Source: Parapedobacter tibetensis
GTDB lineage: Bacteria; Bacteroidota; Bacteroidia; Sphingobacteriales; Sphingobacteriaceae
Direction: 5' to 3'
Assembly: GCF_024643205.1 (NCBI RefSeq)
Contig: NZ_JAMKQJ010000002.1
Location: 473,462-537,461 of the forward strand
DNA: 64,000 nt
This document shows positions 1 through 8,467 of the stretch, one piece after another. Position 1 is the stretch's first letter; each line of letters opens with the position of its first letter. Under the pieces are notes generated by a model. It saw only the letters and a list, made by a program, of their open reading frames with translations, was not told where the DNA came from and searched no databases. A program made the translations under genes and the position numbers.

Positions 1-157
1 ATTTCCGAAACGCCATATGAGGTGCCATTTTAGTAATGTGGGCAAATATAATGTTAATACCATGAAGATAACTGTTAAATTTTGATAAATCTGGTTCCAA
101 ATGGTTTAATCGTATGATTATATTTCGTTCATTTGTATTTGTATAATCTTAAGCCCC

Positions 158-2314
158 ATGAACTATAAATCCATAAATTATATATTGCCAATGAGCATGA
201 TTGTTGCCTCCTGTTCCTCCCCTGAATTTTCCCAGACACCATACGAATGGCCTGACGAAAAGCCTCCCATTGCATCCATTAAACCATACACTCGTGCGCT
301 ACATGGCGACACCGTAGTGGATAACTATTATTGGCTCAATGACTACTTCAAAAAAGGACCGGATACGGCCTCCGTCATCGAATACCTCAACGCTGAGAAT
401 GCGTATACCGATGCGATGATGAAAAATACGGAAACATTGCAAGCCAAATTGTTTGATGAGATGAAGGGTCGTATCAAGGAACAAGATGAATCGGTACCCT
501 ATTTAAAGAATGGATACTATTATTATACGCGTACAGAGGAAGGTAAGCAGTATTACAAATTTTGTCGCAAAAAGGGTAGCCTTGATGCTGCTGAAGAGGT
601 GCTCCTCGATGTAGATGCCATGGCTGAGGGCCATGCCTATTATGCAGTAGGGGGCTTTAATGTAAGCCCCGACAATAAATTTTTGGCATATGGAGTAGAT
701 ACCGTATCGCGACGGGAATATACGATCCATGTGAAGAACCTGGAAACAGGAGCATTGCTTACCGATGCCATATCCCGCACCACCGGAGGTTCGGTTTGGG
801 CCAACGACAACAAAACCTTGTTTTACACCAGCAAAAACCCAGTGACCTTGCTGACCGAGAAAATCATGCGGCACATATTGGGTTCAGACAGCAAAACAGA
901 TATCGTGGTGTACCATGAGGTGGACAACACCAATTACATTGGCGTGAATAAAGCCAAATCAGGCAAATTTATTTATATCTATTCCGGAGGCACACTTTCT
1001 TCGGAGACACGGTATTTGGATGCAAATAACCCGTTGGGTACATTTAAGGTGTTCCAGCCTCGTATTAACGATGTATTATATAATGTAACGGCGCTGGAGG
1101 ATCGATTCCTTATCGTGACCAATCAAGATGCCAAAAACTTCAAGTTGATGGAATGCCCCTTTGATAATACAGGGCTGGAACATTGGAAAGAGGTGATTCC
1201 TCACCGCGAAGATGTGCTGTTGGAAGGTGTAGATGAGTTTAAGGACTTCTTGGTCATTTCTGAACGGAAAAATGGCCTTGCGCAGTTGGCTATTCGCCAC
1301 CTGAGAGACGGGAAGGAACATTATTTGGATTTCGGTGAGGAAGCCTACGCAGCTTATACTTCTACCAACGCTGAATACGAGACATCCATATTGCGCTATG
1401 GATATACTTCACTGACCACACCGTCCTCTACGTATGACTATGATATGAATAGCCGTGAGAAAACGTTGATGAAACAGCAGGAAGTAGTAGGGGGGTATAA
1501 CATTACAGACTATGTAACTAAACGTTTGTATGCCACGGCCAAAGATGGAACGAAGGTGCCCATTTCATTAGTGTACAAAAAAGGCTTCAAGCAGAATGGT
1601 AGTGCACCCTTACTTTTGTATGGTTACGGATCATACGGCAACTCGATTGATACATGGTTCAGTTCCTCCCGATTAAGTCTACTCGACCGTGGTTTTGTGT
1701 TTGCTATTGCCCATATACGCGGAGGGCAAGAAATGGGCAGACAATGGTATGAAGATGGGAAGATGATGAACAAAGTCAATACGTTTACAGATTTCATTGC
1801 CTGTGGGGAGTACTTGGTTGATGAGAAATATACCGCTCAACAACATCTGTACGCCCAAGGTGGAAGTGCTGGAGGACTATTGATGGGTGCAGTTGTTAAT
1901 ATGGCGCCCAACTTATGGAACGGTATCATCGCTCAGGTACCCTTTGTTGATGTGGTAAATACGATGCTGGATGAAACTATTCCATTGACTACCAATGAAT
2001 ATGACGAATGGGGTAATCCCAATGACAAGGCAGCTTATGAGTATTTGAAAGGGTATTCACCTTATGAAAATATTGAAGCGAAGGCATATCCTAATATGTT
2101 GGTAACTACTGGACTTCATGATAGCCAGGTCCAGTATTTCGAGCCGGCCAAATGGGTGGCCAGGCTACGTGCCACCAAGACTGATGATAAGGTGTTGCTT
2201 CTGAAGACGGAAATGGACTACGGGCATGGAGGTGCGTCGGGGCGATTTGACTACCTCAAGGAGATAGCACTGGAATATGCATTTTTATTTGCGCTGGAAG
2301 GGATAACGGATTAA
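158..2314 (+). CDS. S9A prolyl oligopeptidase-family lipoprotein
   Basis: Serine peptidase of the prolyl oligopeptidase/oligopeptidase B family, which cuts short peptides after proline or basic residues. The 718-residue length fits the family (about 690-720). The N-terminus is a lipoprotein signal with lipobox VASC at Cys19, so the enzyme probably sits in the periplasm anchored to a membrane. Residues about 35-430 would be the beta-propeller gate. The alpha/beta-hydrolase domain carries the nucleophile motif GGSAGG (Ser570), Asp655 in GLHDSQV and His690 in YGHGG, so the triad is complete. It appears to be monocistronic and ends at a strong hairpin. Substrate preference (prolyl or basic) cannot be read from the sequence. 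Confidence 0.93.
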   Translation: MNYKSINYILPMSMIVASCSSPEFSQTPYEWPDEKPPIASIKPYTRALHGDTVVDNYYWLNDYFKKGPDTASVIEYLNAENAYTDAMMKNTETLQAKLFDEMKGRIKEQDESVPYLKNGYYYYTRTEEGKQYYKFCRKKGSLDAAEEVLLDVDAMAEGHAYYAVGGFNVSPDNKFLAYGVDTVSRREYTIHVKNLETGALLTDAISRTTGGSVWANDNKTLFYTSKNPVTLLTEKIMRHILGSDSKTDIVVYHEVDNTNYIGVNKAKSGKFIYIYSGGTLSSETRYLDANNPLGTFKVFQPRINDVLYNVTALEDRFLIVTNQDAKNFKLMECPFDNTGLEHWKEVIPHREDVLLEGVDEFKDFLVISERKNGLAQLAIRHLRDGKEHYLDFGEEAYAAYTSTNAEYETSILRYGYTSLTTPSSTYDYDMNSREKTLMKQQEVVGGYNITDYVTKRLYATAKDGTKVPISLVYKKGFKQNGSAPLLLYGYGSYGNSIDTWFSSSRLSLLDRGFVFAIAHIRGGQEMGRQWYEDGKMMNKVNTFTDFIACGEYLVDEKYTAQQHLYAQGGSAGGLLMGAVVNMAPNLWNGIIAQVPFVDVVNTMLDETIPLTTNEYDEWGNPNDKAAYEYLKGYSPYENIEAKAYPNMLVTTGLHDSQVQYFEPAKWVARLRATKTDDKVLLLKTEMDYGHGGASGRFDYLKEIALEYAFLFALEGITD

Positions 2315-2338
2315 AAAAGAGATGGCCATCTCTTTTTT
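2313..2338. terminator. Bidirectional intrinsic terminator
   Basis: A perfect palindrome whose core is gagatggccatctc, flanked by six A on the left and a T run on the right. It therefore has a U-tract in both directions and can end transcription of the peptidase gene from the left and of the small convergent gene at 2338-2556 from the right. It overlaps the stop codons of both. Confidence 0.85.
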
Positions 2339-2556
2339 TAATGACTTTTCTCCTGAGCTTCTTTTTTTCGTAGTTCGAAATTAGCTGCGGCATTACCGCT
2401 CGCCCGTATAGCTACATATGATGCTCCAATTGCCAGTAACAAGACAATTATAATACCCCATATCCCTTTGCGCTTATCTTGCTTCATTAACCAAATAAGA
2501 AAAGCAATCAATGGGATTGCAAAAATTAAAATGAAAAACCAGCTTGCTCCAACCAT
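2338..2556 (-). CDS. Small two-helix membrane protein, unknown function
   Basis: A 72-residue protein with two predicted membrane helices (about 5-23 and 32-50) separated by a short basic loop (KQDKRKG), and a charged C-terminal tail rich in Lys and Glu. It is convergent with the upstream peptidase and shares its terminator. No enzymatic motif is visible. It resembles the many small conserved inner-membrane proteins of Sphingobacteriales, but I do not recognise a named family. It is probably a real gene, because the membrane pattern is clean and no competing frame exists. Confidence 0.6.
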   Translation of the reverse strand: MVGASWFFILIFAIPLIAFLIWLMKQDKRKGIWGIIIVLLLAIGASYVAIRASGNAAANFELRKKEAQEKSH

Positions 2557-3029
2557 CTTTCTACGTGAATAAATTACACCTTCCTCGCTAGAAGGTAGCA
2601 GGCAAAGGTCGGAAGAAAACCTGCGGTATCCAAATATGGTTTTCCGAAAAGAAGAGGCAATTGATTGCGAAAAGCCTAGAAATTCTTGTGGAAAAGAAAA
2701 ATTATTTCATACATTTGTCCCTTACATTACGGCTTTGCCGTAGTAGATTAGCAATGAACACAAAAAAATATATAACGGCATCTCCCTTATTATGCTTTCA
2801 GCATGACTTGAAGGGCTTTTTTTGTGAATTTTATATGACCGAAAGACCGGTTATCCGGCTCCGACGACCCATATTGCCCCGGGCTTAAAAATGGGGCGTC
2901 CCTCTCCAAAACTGTACAACATGGAGTCCGATAGTTGTACATTATCAGTAGTTTTTTAACGTTTTATAGTATCACTAAAACACAACTTATTAGGTTGATT
3001 GTTTTCAATTTTTGGGGTCGTATATTCCA
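2557..3029. other. Intergenic region upstream of the arginine genes
   Basis: A 473-base stretch with no convincing gene. An open frame at 2661-2888 exists, but its translation is rich in Arg, Cys and Leu, has no domain character and starts without context. The only structured element I see is the dyad at 2913-2941. The region probably contains the promoters of the divergent small gene and of the arginine operon. Confidence 0.5.
2913..2941. promoter_or_regulatory. Inverted repeat, candidate operator of the arginine operon
   Basis: The 8-base arm tgtacaac (2913-2920) is matched exactly by gttgtaca (2934-2941). The arms start 21 bases apart, two helical turns, as expected for a dimeric regulator binding one DNA face. 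It lies 89 bases before the ATG of the first arginine gene. The regulator is unknown; an ArgR-type or other amino-acid-responsive factor would fit. No U-tract follows, so it is not a terminator. Confidence 0.45.
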
Positions 3030-3737
3030 ATGGAACTTTCAGATTTCGTAATTATTCCAGCAGGTGCACACCATATAGGTTACGCACAGCAAATTTGTGA
3101 CGAGATGGCCGAATCGGCCAAAGCCCGAGGGACCGGCATTGCCCGCCGTAGCCCGGAGTACGTGGCAAATAAAATGAAAGAGGGTAAAGCCGTGATTGCC
3201 TTGCACCGCGATGGCACATGGGCTGGTTTTTGCTACATCGAAACATGGAGCCATGGGGACTTTGTAGCCAACTCGGGATTAGTCGTCAGCCCCAAATTTC
3301 GTAAAGCGGGGTTGGCCAAGGCCATAAAAAAGCGTATCTTCGACCTTTCCCGGGAAAAGTACCCGAAGGCTAAGATTTTTGGCCTCACTACAGGACTGGC
3401 TGTGATGAAAATCAATTCGGATTTGGGATACGAACCAGTAACCTATTCGGAGCTTACCCAAGATGAGGAATTCTGGAAAGGTTGCCAAAGTTGCGTAAAC
3501 TATGATATCCTTACCATGAAAGAACGCAAAAACTGTATGTGTACAGCGATGTTGTGGGATCCCGTGGAAAAGGAAAAGGAGTTGCGTGAGCGGATAGAGA
3601 TGAAAGCCAAAGCGAAGGAGCGGTTGAAGCAAATCACCAAGAAATCATCGCTTTTGAAACGTATCGAAGCCAAACTATGGAAATCTACCAAAAAGATGGT
3701 TACGACCATTATCACAAGATATCCAAAGCCTATTTGA
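3030..3737 (+). CDS. GNAT acetyltransferase of the arginine cluster (N-acetylglutamate synthase-like)
   Basis: A GNAT-fold acyltransferase of 235 residues. The acyl-CoA-binding region is visible around residues 85-100 (VVSPKFRKAGLAKAIKKRIF). A frame extends upstream to a TTG at 3012, but the ATG at 3030 is the natural start. The gene is directly followed by argG and argC, and in Bacteroidota such stand-alone GNAT genes head arginine operons and are thought to acylate glutamate, the first step. The basic, Lys-rich C-terminal 50 residues look like an extension beyond the catalytic domain. The acyl donor (acetyl- or succinyl-CoA) cannot be decided here. Confidence 0.82.
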   Translation: MELSDFVIIPAGAHHIGYAQQICDEMAESAKARGTGIARRSPEYVANKMKEGKAVIALHRDGTWAGFCYIETWSHGDFVANSGLVVSPKFRKAGLAKAIKKRIFDLSREKYPKAKIFGLTTGLAVMKINSDLGYEPVTYSELTQDEEFWKGCQSCVNYDILTMKERKNCMCTAMLWDPVEKEKELRERIEMKAKAKERLKQITKKSSLLKRIEAKLWKSTKKMVTTIITRYPKPI

Positions 3738-3804
3738 GTAGTTTAACTGATCTTACAGAGGCCATAAGGCAAACTATGTAGGATCATATTATATATAGTT
3801 ATCA

Positions 3805-4989
3805 ATGAAAAAAGTCGTATTAGCATTTAGCGGAGGATTGGACACCTCATTTTGTTGCATTTATCTATCAAAGGATTTGGGATTGGAAGTCCATTCGGTT
3901 ATCGTCAATACCGGAGGATTTTCGGATGAAGAACTTGCGGAAATCGAAAAACGGGCCTATGCATTGGGTGTCAAATCGCATGCTGTTGTAGATGAAACCC
4001 AAAACTATTACCATAGTAGTATCAAATACCTCATCTTCGGCAATGTATTGAAGAATGCAACCTATCCGCTATCGGTGAGTGCCGAACGGGTGAGCCAAGC
4101 CACGGCGATTGCCGATTATGCGAAGAAAATCGATGCAACTTATGTGGCTCACGGGAGCACGGGAGCTGGCAATGATCAGGTGCGGTTTGATATGATATTC
4201 AATACGCTTATCCCCGGAGTAGAAATTATTACCCCCATCCGCGATCTTAAGTTGAGCCGCGAAGCCGAAATCGAATACTTGCACAAGCACGGCGTTGAAT
4301 TCAATGCCGAAAAAGCCAAATATTCTATCAACAAAGGAATCTGGGGGACATCCGTAGGGGGAAAAGAAACATTGACCTCGCATGAAACACTCCCTGAGGA
4401 AGCATGGCCTACGCCTGCTACCTCCACAATCCCCCGCCGTATCACCATCGATTTCGAAAAGGGAGAGCCCGCAGCATTGGATGGCAATAGGATCGGCCCG
4501 GTGCAAGTGATACAGGAACTACAAGCCATTGCTCAGCCGTATGGCATTGGCCGTGATATCCATGTGGGCGATACCATCATCGGTATCAAGGGCCGAGTGG
4601 GTTTTGAAGCGGCCGCACCCCTTATCATCATCAAGGCACATCATACGTTGGAAAAACATACACTCACCAAATGGCAGTTGAGCTGGAAGGATCAATTAGC
4701 TGCATTTTATGGCAATTGGATGCATGAGGGGCAGATGCATGATCCGGTGATGCGCGATATCGAAGCGTTTTTGCAAAGCGCGCAACAAACCGTAACGGGC
4801 AAAGTCTTCGTGGAATTGAATCCATACCGATTCCACATCATTGGTATCGAATCTGAGCACGATCTGATGTCCAATGCATTTGGCAGCTATGGCGAAATGA
4901 ACAATGCCTGGACAGGAGATGATGTGAAGGGCTTCTCCAAAATATTTGGTAACCAAACGATGATTTGGCATAAGGTAAACGGAAAATAG
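3805..4989 (+). CDS. argG: Argininosuccinate synthase
   Basis: Condenses citrulline and aspartate using ATP in the penultimate step of arginine synthesis. The 394-residue protein begins with the PP-loop motif SGGLDTS (residues 9-15) that binds ATP. The second family signature is present as GAGNDQVRFD near residue 120, with Ala where many homologues have Lys, as in the short bacterial type. It sits 67 bases after the GNAT gene and 45 bases before argC, so the three are probably one transcript. Length and motifs are normal. Confidence 0.97.
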   Translation: MKKVVLAFSGGLDTSFCCIYLSKDLGLEVHSVIVNTGGFSDEELAEIEKRAYALGVKSHAVVDETQNYYHSSIKYLIFGNVLKNATYPLSVSAERVSQATAIADYAKKIDATYVAHGSTGAGNDQVRFDMIFNTLIPGVEIITPIRDLKLSREAEIEYLHKHGVEFNAEKAKYSINKGIWGTSVGGKETLTSHETLPEEAWPTPATSTIPRRITIDFEKGEPAALDGNRIGPVQVIQELQAIAQPYGIGRDIHVGDTIIGIKGRVGFEAAAPLIIIKAHHTLEKHTLTKWQLSWKDQLAAFYGNWMHEGQMHDPVMRDIEAFLQSAQQTVTGKVFVELNPYRFHIIGIESEHDLMSNAFGSYGEMNNAWTGDDVKGFSKIFGNQTMIWHKVNGK

Positions 4990-5034
4990 ATACCGGATGG
5001 AAAGCGTCATCCATGTTCTAATAAATAACAAAGC

Positions 5035-6054
5035 ATGACAAAAATAAAGGCAGGCATTATCGGTTCAGCGGGTTATACGGGGGGCGAATTATTACGGATA
5101 CTTATTCATCATCCGCAAGTTGAAATCGTGTTTGCCAATAGTGGCAGTAATGCCGGCAATAAGCTATCAGACGTACATACCGATTTATTGGGTGATACGG
5201 ACCTAACGTTTACAGCTAGCATGTCTGATCATATTGATGTACTTTTTCTTTGTGTTGGCCATGGCGATGCGCGGAAGTTTTTGGACGCCAATGGTATAGC
5301 GCCCCATGTGAAAATTATCGATTTATCGCAGGACTATAGGCTAAAAGCAAATACCACTTACCAAAACAAGTCATTTGTATACGGCCTACCCGAATTGCAA
5401 CGAGAAGCCATCCAGTCAGCACATTACATCGCTAACCCCGGCTGTTTCGCCACAGGAATCCAATTGGCACTATTGCCTTTGGCCGCCAAGGGGCTCCTTC
5501 CCAATGAAATCCACATCAATGCCACCACGGGCTCCACAGGAGCCGGACAGAAGCCATCGGCCACCTCGCACTTCAGTTGGCGCAGTAACAACTTGTCGGT
5601 TTATAAGGCGTTTGAACACCAGCATTTGCAGGAAATCAGTGAATCGCTAGATCAATTGCAACCGGGTTTCTTACCCGATAATGAAGGAACCCTACTGCAA
5701 CGGGCCATGGAGCGCATCAACATCATTCCCCAACGGGGAAGTTTCCCGAGGGGTATTCTATCTACCATTTATATGGATAGTGACTTGAGTGAAGGTGAGG
5801 CATATGCACAGTACGAGGCATATTATGCATCACATCCTTTTACCCACATCAGCAAAGCGAATATCGATTTGAAGCAAGTGGTTAATACGAATAAATGCAT
5901 TATCCATTTGGAAAAACATGGTAATAAACTGTTTATCAACAGCATCATCGACAACCTGCTCAAAGGGGCGAGCGGTCAAGCCGTTCAGAATATGAACCTG
6001 TTGTTTGGGGTGAAAGAAACTGCTGGGTTGAAGTTGAAAAGCGTAGGTTTTTAG
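5035..6054 (+). CDS. argC: N-acetyl-gamma-glutamyl-phosphate reductase
   Basis: NADPH-dependent reduction of the acylated glutamyl phosphate to the semialdehyde, the third step of arginine synthesis. The 339-residue protein has the N-terminal nucleotide-binding motif GSAGYTGGELLR and the active-site signature NPGCFATG with the catalytic Cys137. In Bacteroidota the true substrate may carry succinyl rather than acetyl. It is the last arginine gene here and ends 16 bases before the convergent hemL, so argB, argD, argE and argF must lie elsewhere. Confidence 0.96.
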   Translation: MTKIKAGIIGSAGYTGGELLRILIHHPQVEIVFANSGSNAGNKLSDVHTDLLGDTDLTFTASMSDHIDVLFLCVGHGDARKFLDANGIAPHVKIIDLSQDYRLKANTTYQNKSFVYGLPELQREAIQSAHYIANPGCFATGIQLALLPLAAKGLLPNEIHINATTGSTGAGQKPSATSHFSWRSNNLSVYKAFEHQHLQEISESLDQLQPGFLPDNEGTLLQRAMERINIIPQRGSFPRGILSTIYMDSDLSEGEAYAQYEAYYASHPFTHISKANIDLKQVVNTNKCIIHLEKHGNKLFINSIIDNLLKGASGQAVQNMNLLFGVKETAGLKLKSVGF

Positions 6055-6070
6055 TCAGACTCCCAGTTTT

Positions 6071-7390
6071 TTAACCAAACACTACTTCCAAGCTCTCAAA
6101 GATAGCCTGCTGGGCTTTTTCCAATTCGACTTTATTATGGGCGGCTGATATAAATCCGACCTCATAACCCGATGGGCCGAGGTAAACTCCACGGTTGAGT
6201 AGTTCGCGATGGAATACTTTGTAATAGTCCATGCTACTATGGTCGATATCACGCGCTGCCCTAATGTTTTCTTGGTTGGTAAACGCAAACCAAAAGATGG
6301 ATCCAATGTGGAAGACCTTGAATGTGTAGTTTTTAGCCGCAACAAATTCTTGGATGGCCACTACAAATTCTTCTGCCTTTGTGTTGAGGTTTTTATAGAA
6401 GTTGTTGCTCCTGAGCTCAGTCAGCTGTGCTATCCCTGCTGCCATGGCCACCGGGTTGCCCGATAAGGTTCCAGCTTGATACACACCTCCATCCGGAGAG
6501 ATATGGCCCATCAGTTCAGCGGACGCACCATAAGCCCCCACGGGCATGCCACCGCCGATGATTTTGCCATAGGTTATGATATCGGGCTGCACCCCATAAT
6601 GAGCTGCGGCACCCTCAAACCCCATTCGAAAACCGGTAATTACTTCATCAAAGATCAGCAGCGCCTTATTTTGTTTTGTGATATCCCTCAAGAAATGGAT
6701 ATACGCTTCCTCTTGGATAAGCAATCCATTATTGGCAGGTACCCCTTCAATAATCACGGCGGCAATTTGCCGGTTGAATTGGGTAAAGGCTGTTTCTACG
6801 GCTTTCCGGTCATTGAGTGGAATAACAATAGTTTCATCGGCAAACGATTTGGGTACGCCGGCTGATGAGGTTTCACCAAAGGTGACCAGCCCCGACCCAG
6901 CTTTGACCAACAACGAATCTGAATGCCCGTGATAACAACCCTCGAATTTGATGATTTTATCGCGACCGGTATATCCCCTTGCCAGCCGGATGGCTGACAT
7001 CACGGCTTCAGTGCCCGAGCTAACGAACCGGATTTTTTCGAGATACTTGTTATGTTCAAGGATGAGTTCGGCAAGTTCGTTTTCTAAAGCGGTGGGCGCG
7101 CCGAAACTTAATCCTCTTTCCAAGGTTTGGGTTACTTTTTCACGAATCTTAGCATGGTTGTGCCCCAATATCAGCGGTCCCCATGAACAACAGAAATCGA
7201 TGAATTGGTTTCCATCGGCATCCCAGATAAAACAACCGTCGCCGCGCTCGATAAATAATGGGGTGCCATATACGGATTTGAATGCCCGCACAGGGGAGTT
7301 TACGCCTCCCGGGAAATACTGCTTCGCTTTTTTATATAACTCGGCTGATTTCTCACGGGAAATATCGCTTTTTTTGGATGTATTCAACAT
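6071..7390 (-). CDS. hemL: Glutamate-1-semialdehyde 2,1-aminomutase
   Basis: PLP enzyme that converts glutamate-1-semialdehyde to 5-aminolevulinate, completing the C5 route that HemA begins. The 439-residue protein shows the class III aminotransferase layout: the SSGTEAV phosphate-binding turn near residue 125, the FDEVITGFR Asp site near 248, and the PLP lysine Lys276 in TYGKIIGGG. It is the last gene of a minus-strand heme operon (hemA, hemCD, hemB, hemL), 33 bases after hemB. Confidence 0.97.
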   Translation of the reverse strand: MLNTSKKSDISREKSAELYKKAKQYFPGGVNSPVRAFKSVYGTPLFIERGDGCFIWDADGNQFIDFCCSWGPLILGHNHAKIREKVTQTLERGLSFGAPTALENELAELILEHNKYLEKIRFVSSGTEAVMSAIRLARGYTGRDKIIKFEGCYHGHSDSLLVKAGSGLVTFGETSSAGVPKSFADETIVIPLNDRKAVETAFTQFNRQIAAVIIEGVPANNGLLIQEEAYIHFLRDITKQNKALLIFDEVITGFRMGFEGAAAHYGVQPDIITYGKIIGGGMPVGAYGASAELMGHISPDGGVYQAGTLSGNPVAMAAGIAQLTELRSNNFYKNLNTKAEEFVVAIQEFVAAKNYTFKVFHIGSIFWFAFTNQENIRAARDIDHSSMDYYKVFHRELLNRGVYLGPSGYEVGFISAAHNKVELEKAQQAIFESLEVVFG

Positions 7391-7423
7391 GTGTAATATA
7401 AATATGTCGGTATTCCGATTCAG

Positions 7424-8407
7424 TTAGAGCCACTTCTTGGCCAACACTTCCTTGGCATGGTAGGTGAGGATGACCGAGGCCCCTGCCCGTCGGATGCCCA
7501 TGAGTACTTCCATCGTGGCGCGTTGCTCATCCAGCCAGCCGTTGCGTGCCGATGCTTTAATCATGGCATATTCACCACTTACATTATATGCCGCGATGGG
7601 CAGGTCAAAATTGTCCTTCAGTAGTTTAACCACATCCAAATACGGCAAAGCGGGTTTTACCATCAGGAAATCTGCCCCTTCCTGCGTATCCAATTCGGCC
7701 TCTATCAGCGCTTCCCGTTGATTTGTCGGGTTCATTTGGTAGGTCTTTTTATCCCCATGCTTCGGTGCCGAATTGAGCGCATCGCGGAATGGCCCATAGA
7801 ATGCACTGGCATACTTGGCCGTGTATGACATCAGTGATATGTTCGTAAACCCGTTTTCATCCAATTTATTGCGGATATAACCGATTCGTCCGTCCATCAT
7901 GTCTGAAGGTGCGATGATATCTGCACCTGCCTGCGCATGTGCCAAAGCCATCATGGCCAAGATCTCCAAAGTTTCATCATTAAGGATTTCGCCATTTTCC
8001 ACGATACCATCGTGGCCGTCACTGCTATAGGGATCCATGGCTACGTCGGTTACCACACAGGCCTCTGGAAAACGGCTTTTTACTTCGCTAATGGTTCTCA
8101 AGTAAAGGCTGCCCTCCTTGGTGCTTTCTGAGGCATGTTTATCCTTTAGCGACTCTTCAATGTTGGGGAATAAATCAAACGCACGGAGCCCGAGATTCAT
8201 GCAACTTTCCACTTCCCGTAACAGGTTGTCTATTGAATAGCGGTAGATCCCGGGCATGGAAGATACCGCTGTTTTAATGTTGCTACCTTCAACAATAAAT
8301 ATGGGGAAAATCAGGTTGGCGGCATTCAGATGGGTTTCCTGCACCATATCACGTATTACCGCGGATTTGCGGTTCCTTCTTGGTCTTTTCAACATACCTT
8401 CAATCAT
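7424..8407 (-). CDS. hemB: Delta-aminolevulinic acid dehydratase (porphobilinogen synthase)
   Basis: Joins two 5-aminolevulinate molecules into porphobilinogen. The 327-residue protein carries both Schiff-base lysines, Lys198 (SYTAKYASAF) and Lys251 (MVKPALPYLD). The active-site metal loop reads DVAMDPYSSDGHDG (residues 121-134), with Asp where zinc enzymes have Cys, so this is the magnesium-type enzyme rather than the zinc type. It lies between hemCD and hemL in the operon. Confidence 0.96.
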   Translation of the reverse strand: MIEGMLKRPRRNRKSAVIRDMVQETHLNAANLIFPIFIVEGSNIKTAVSSMPGIYRYSIDNLLREVESCMNLGLRAFDLFPNIEESLKDKHASESTKEGSLYLRTISEVKSRFPEACVVTDVAMDPYSSDGHDGIVENGEILNDETLEILAMMALAHAQAGADIIAPSDMMDGRIGYIRNKLDENGFTNISLMSYTAKYASAFYGPFRDALNSAPKHGDKKTYQMNPTNQREALIEAELDTQEGADFLMVKPALPYLDVVKLLKDNFDLPIAAYNVSGEYAMIKASARNGWLDEQRATMEVLMGIRRAGASVILTYHAKEVLAKKWL

Positions 8408-8467
8408 ATTTTACGACACCGCAAATCCATATTCATTTGCTCAATCCATGTCATCCGTGTTCTATAA

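Noticed and set aside
2661..2888. 75-codon open frame before the arginine genes
   Set aside because: No domain character, many Arg and Cys, no start context, and the region is better explained as a regulatory spacer.
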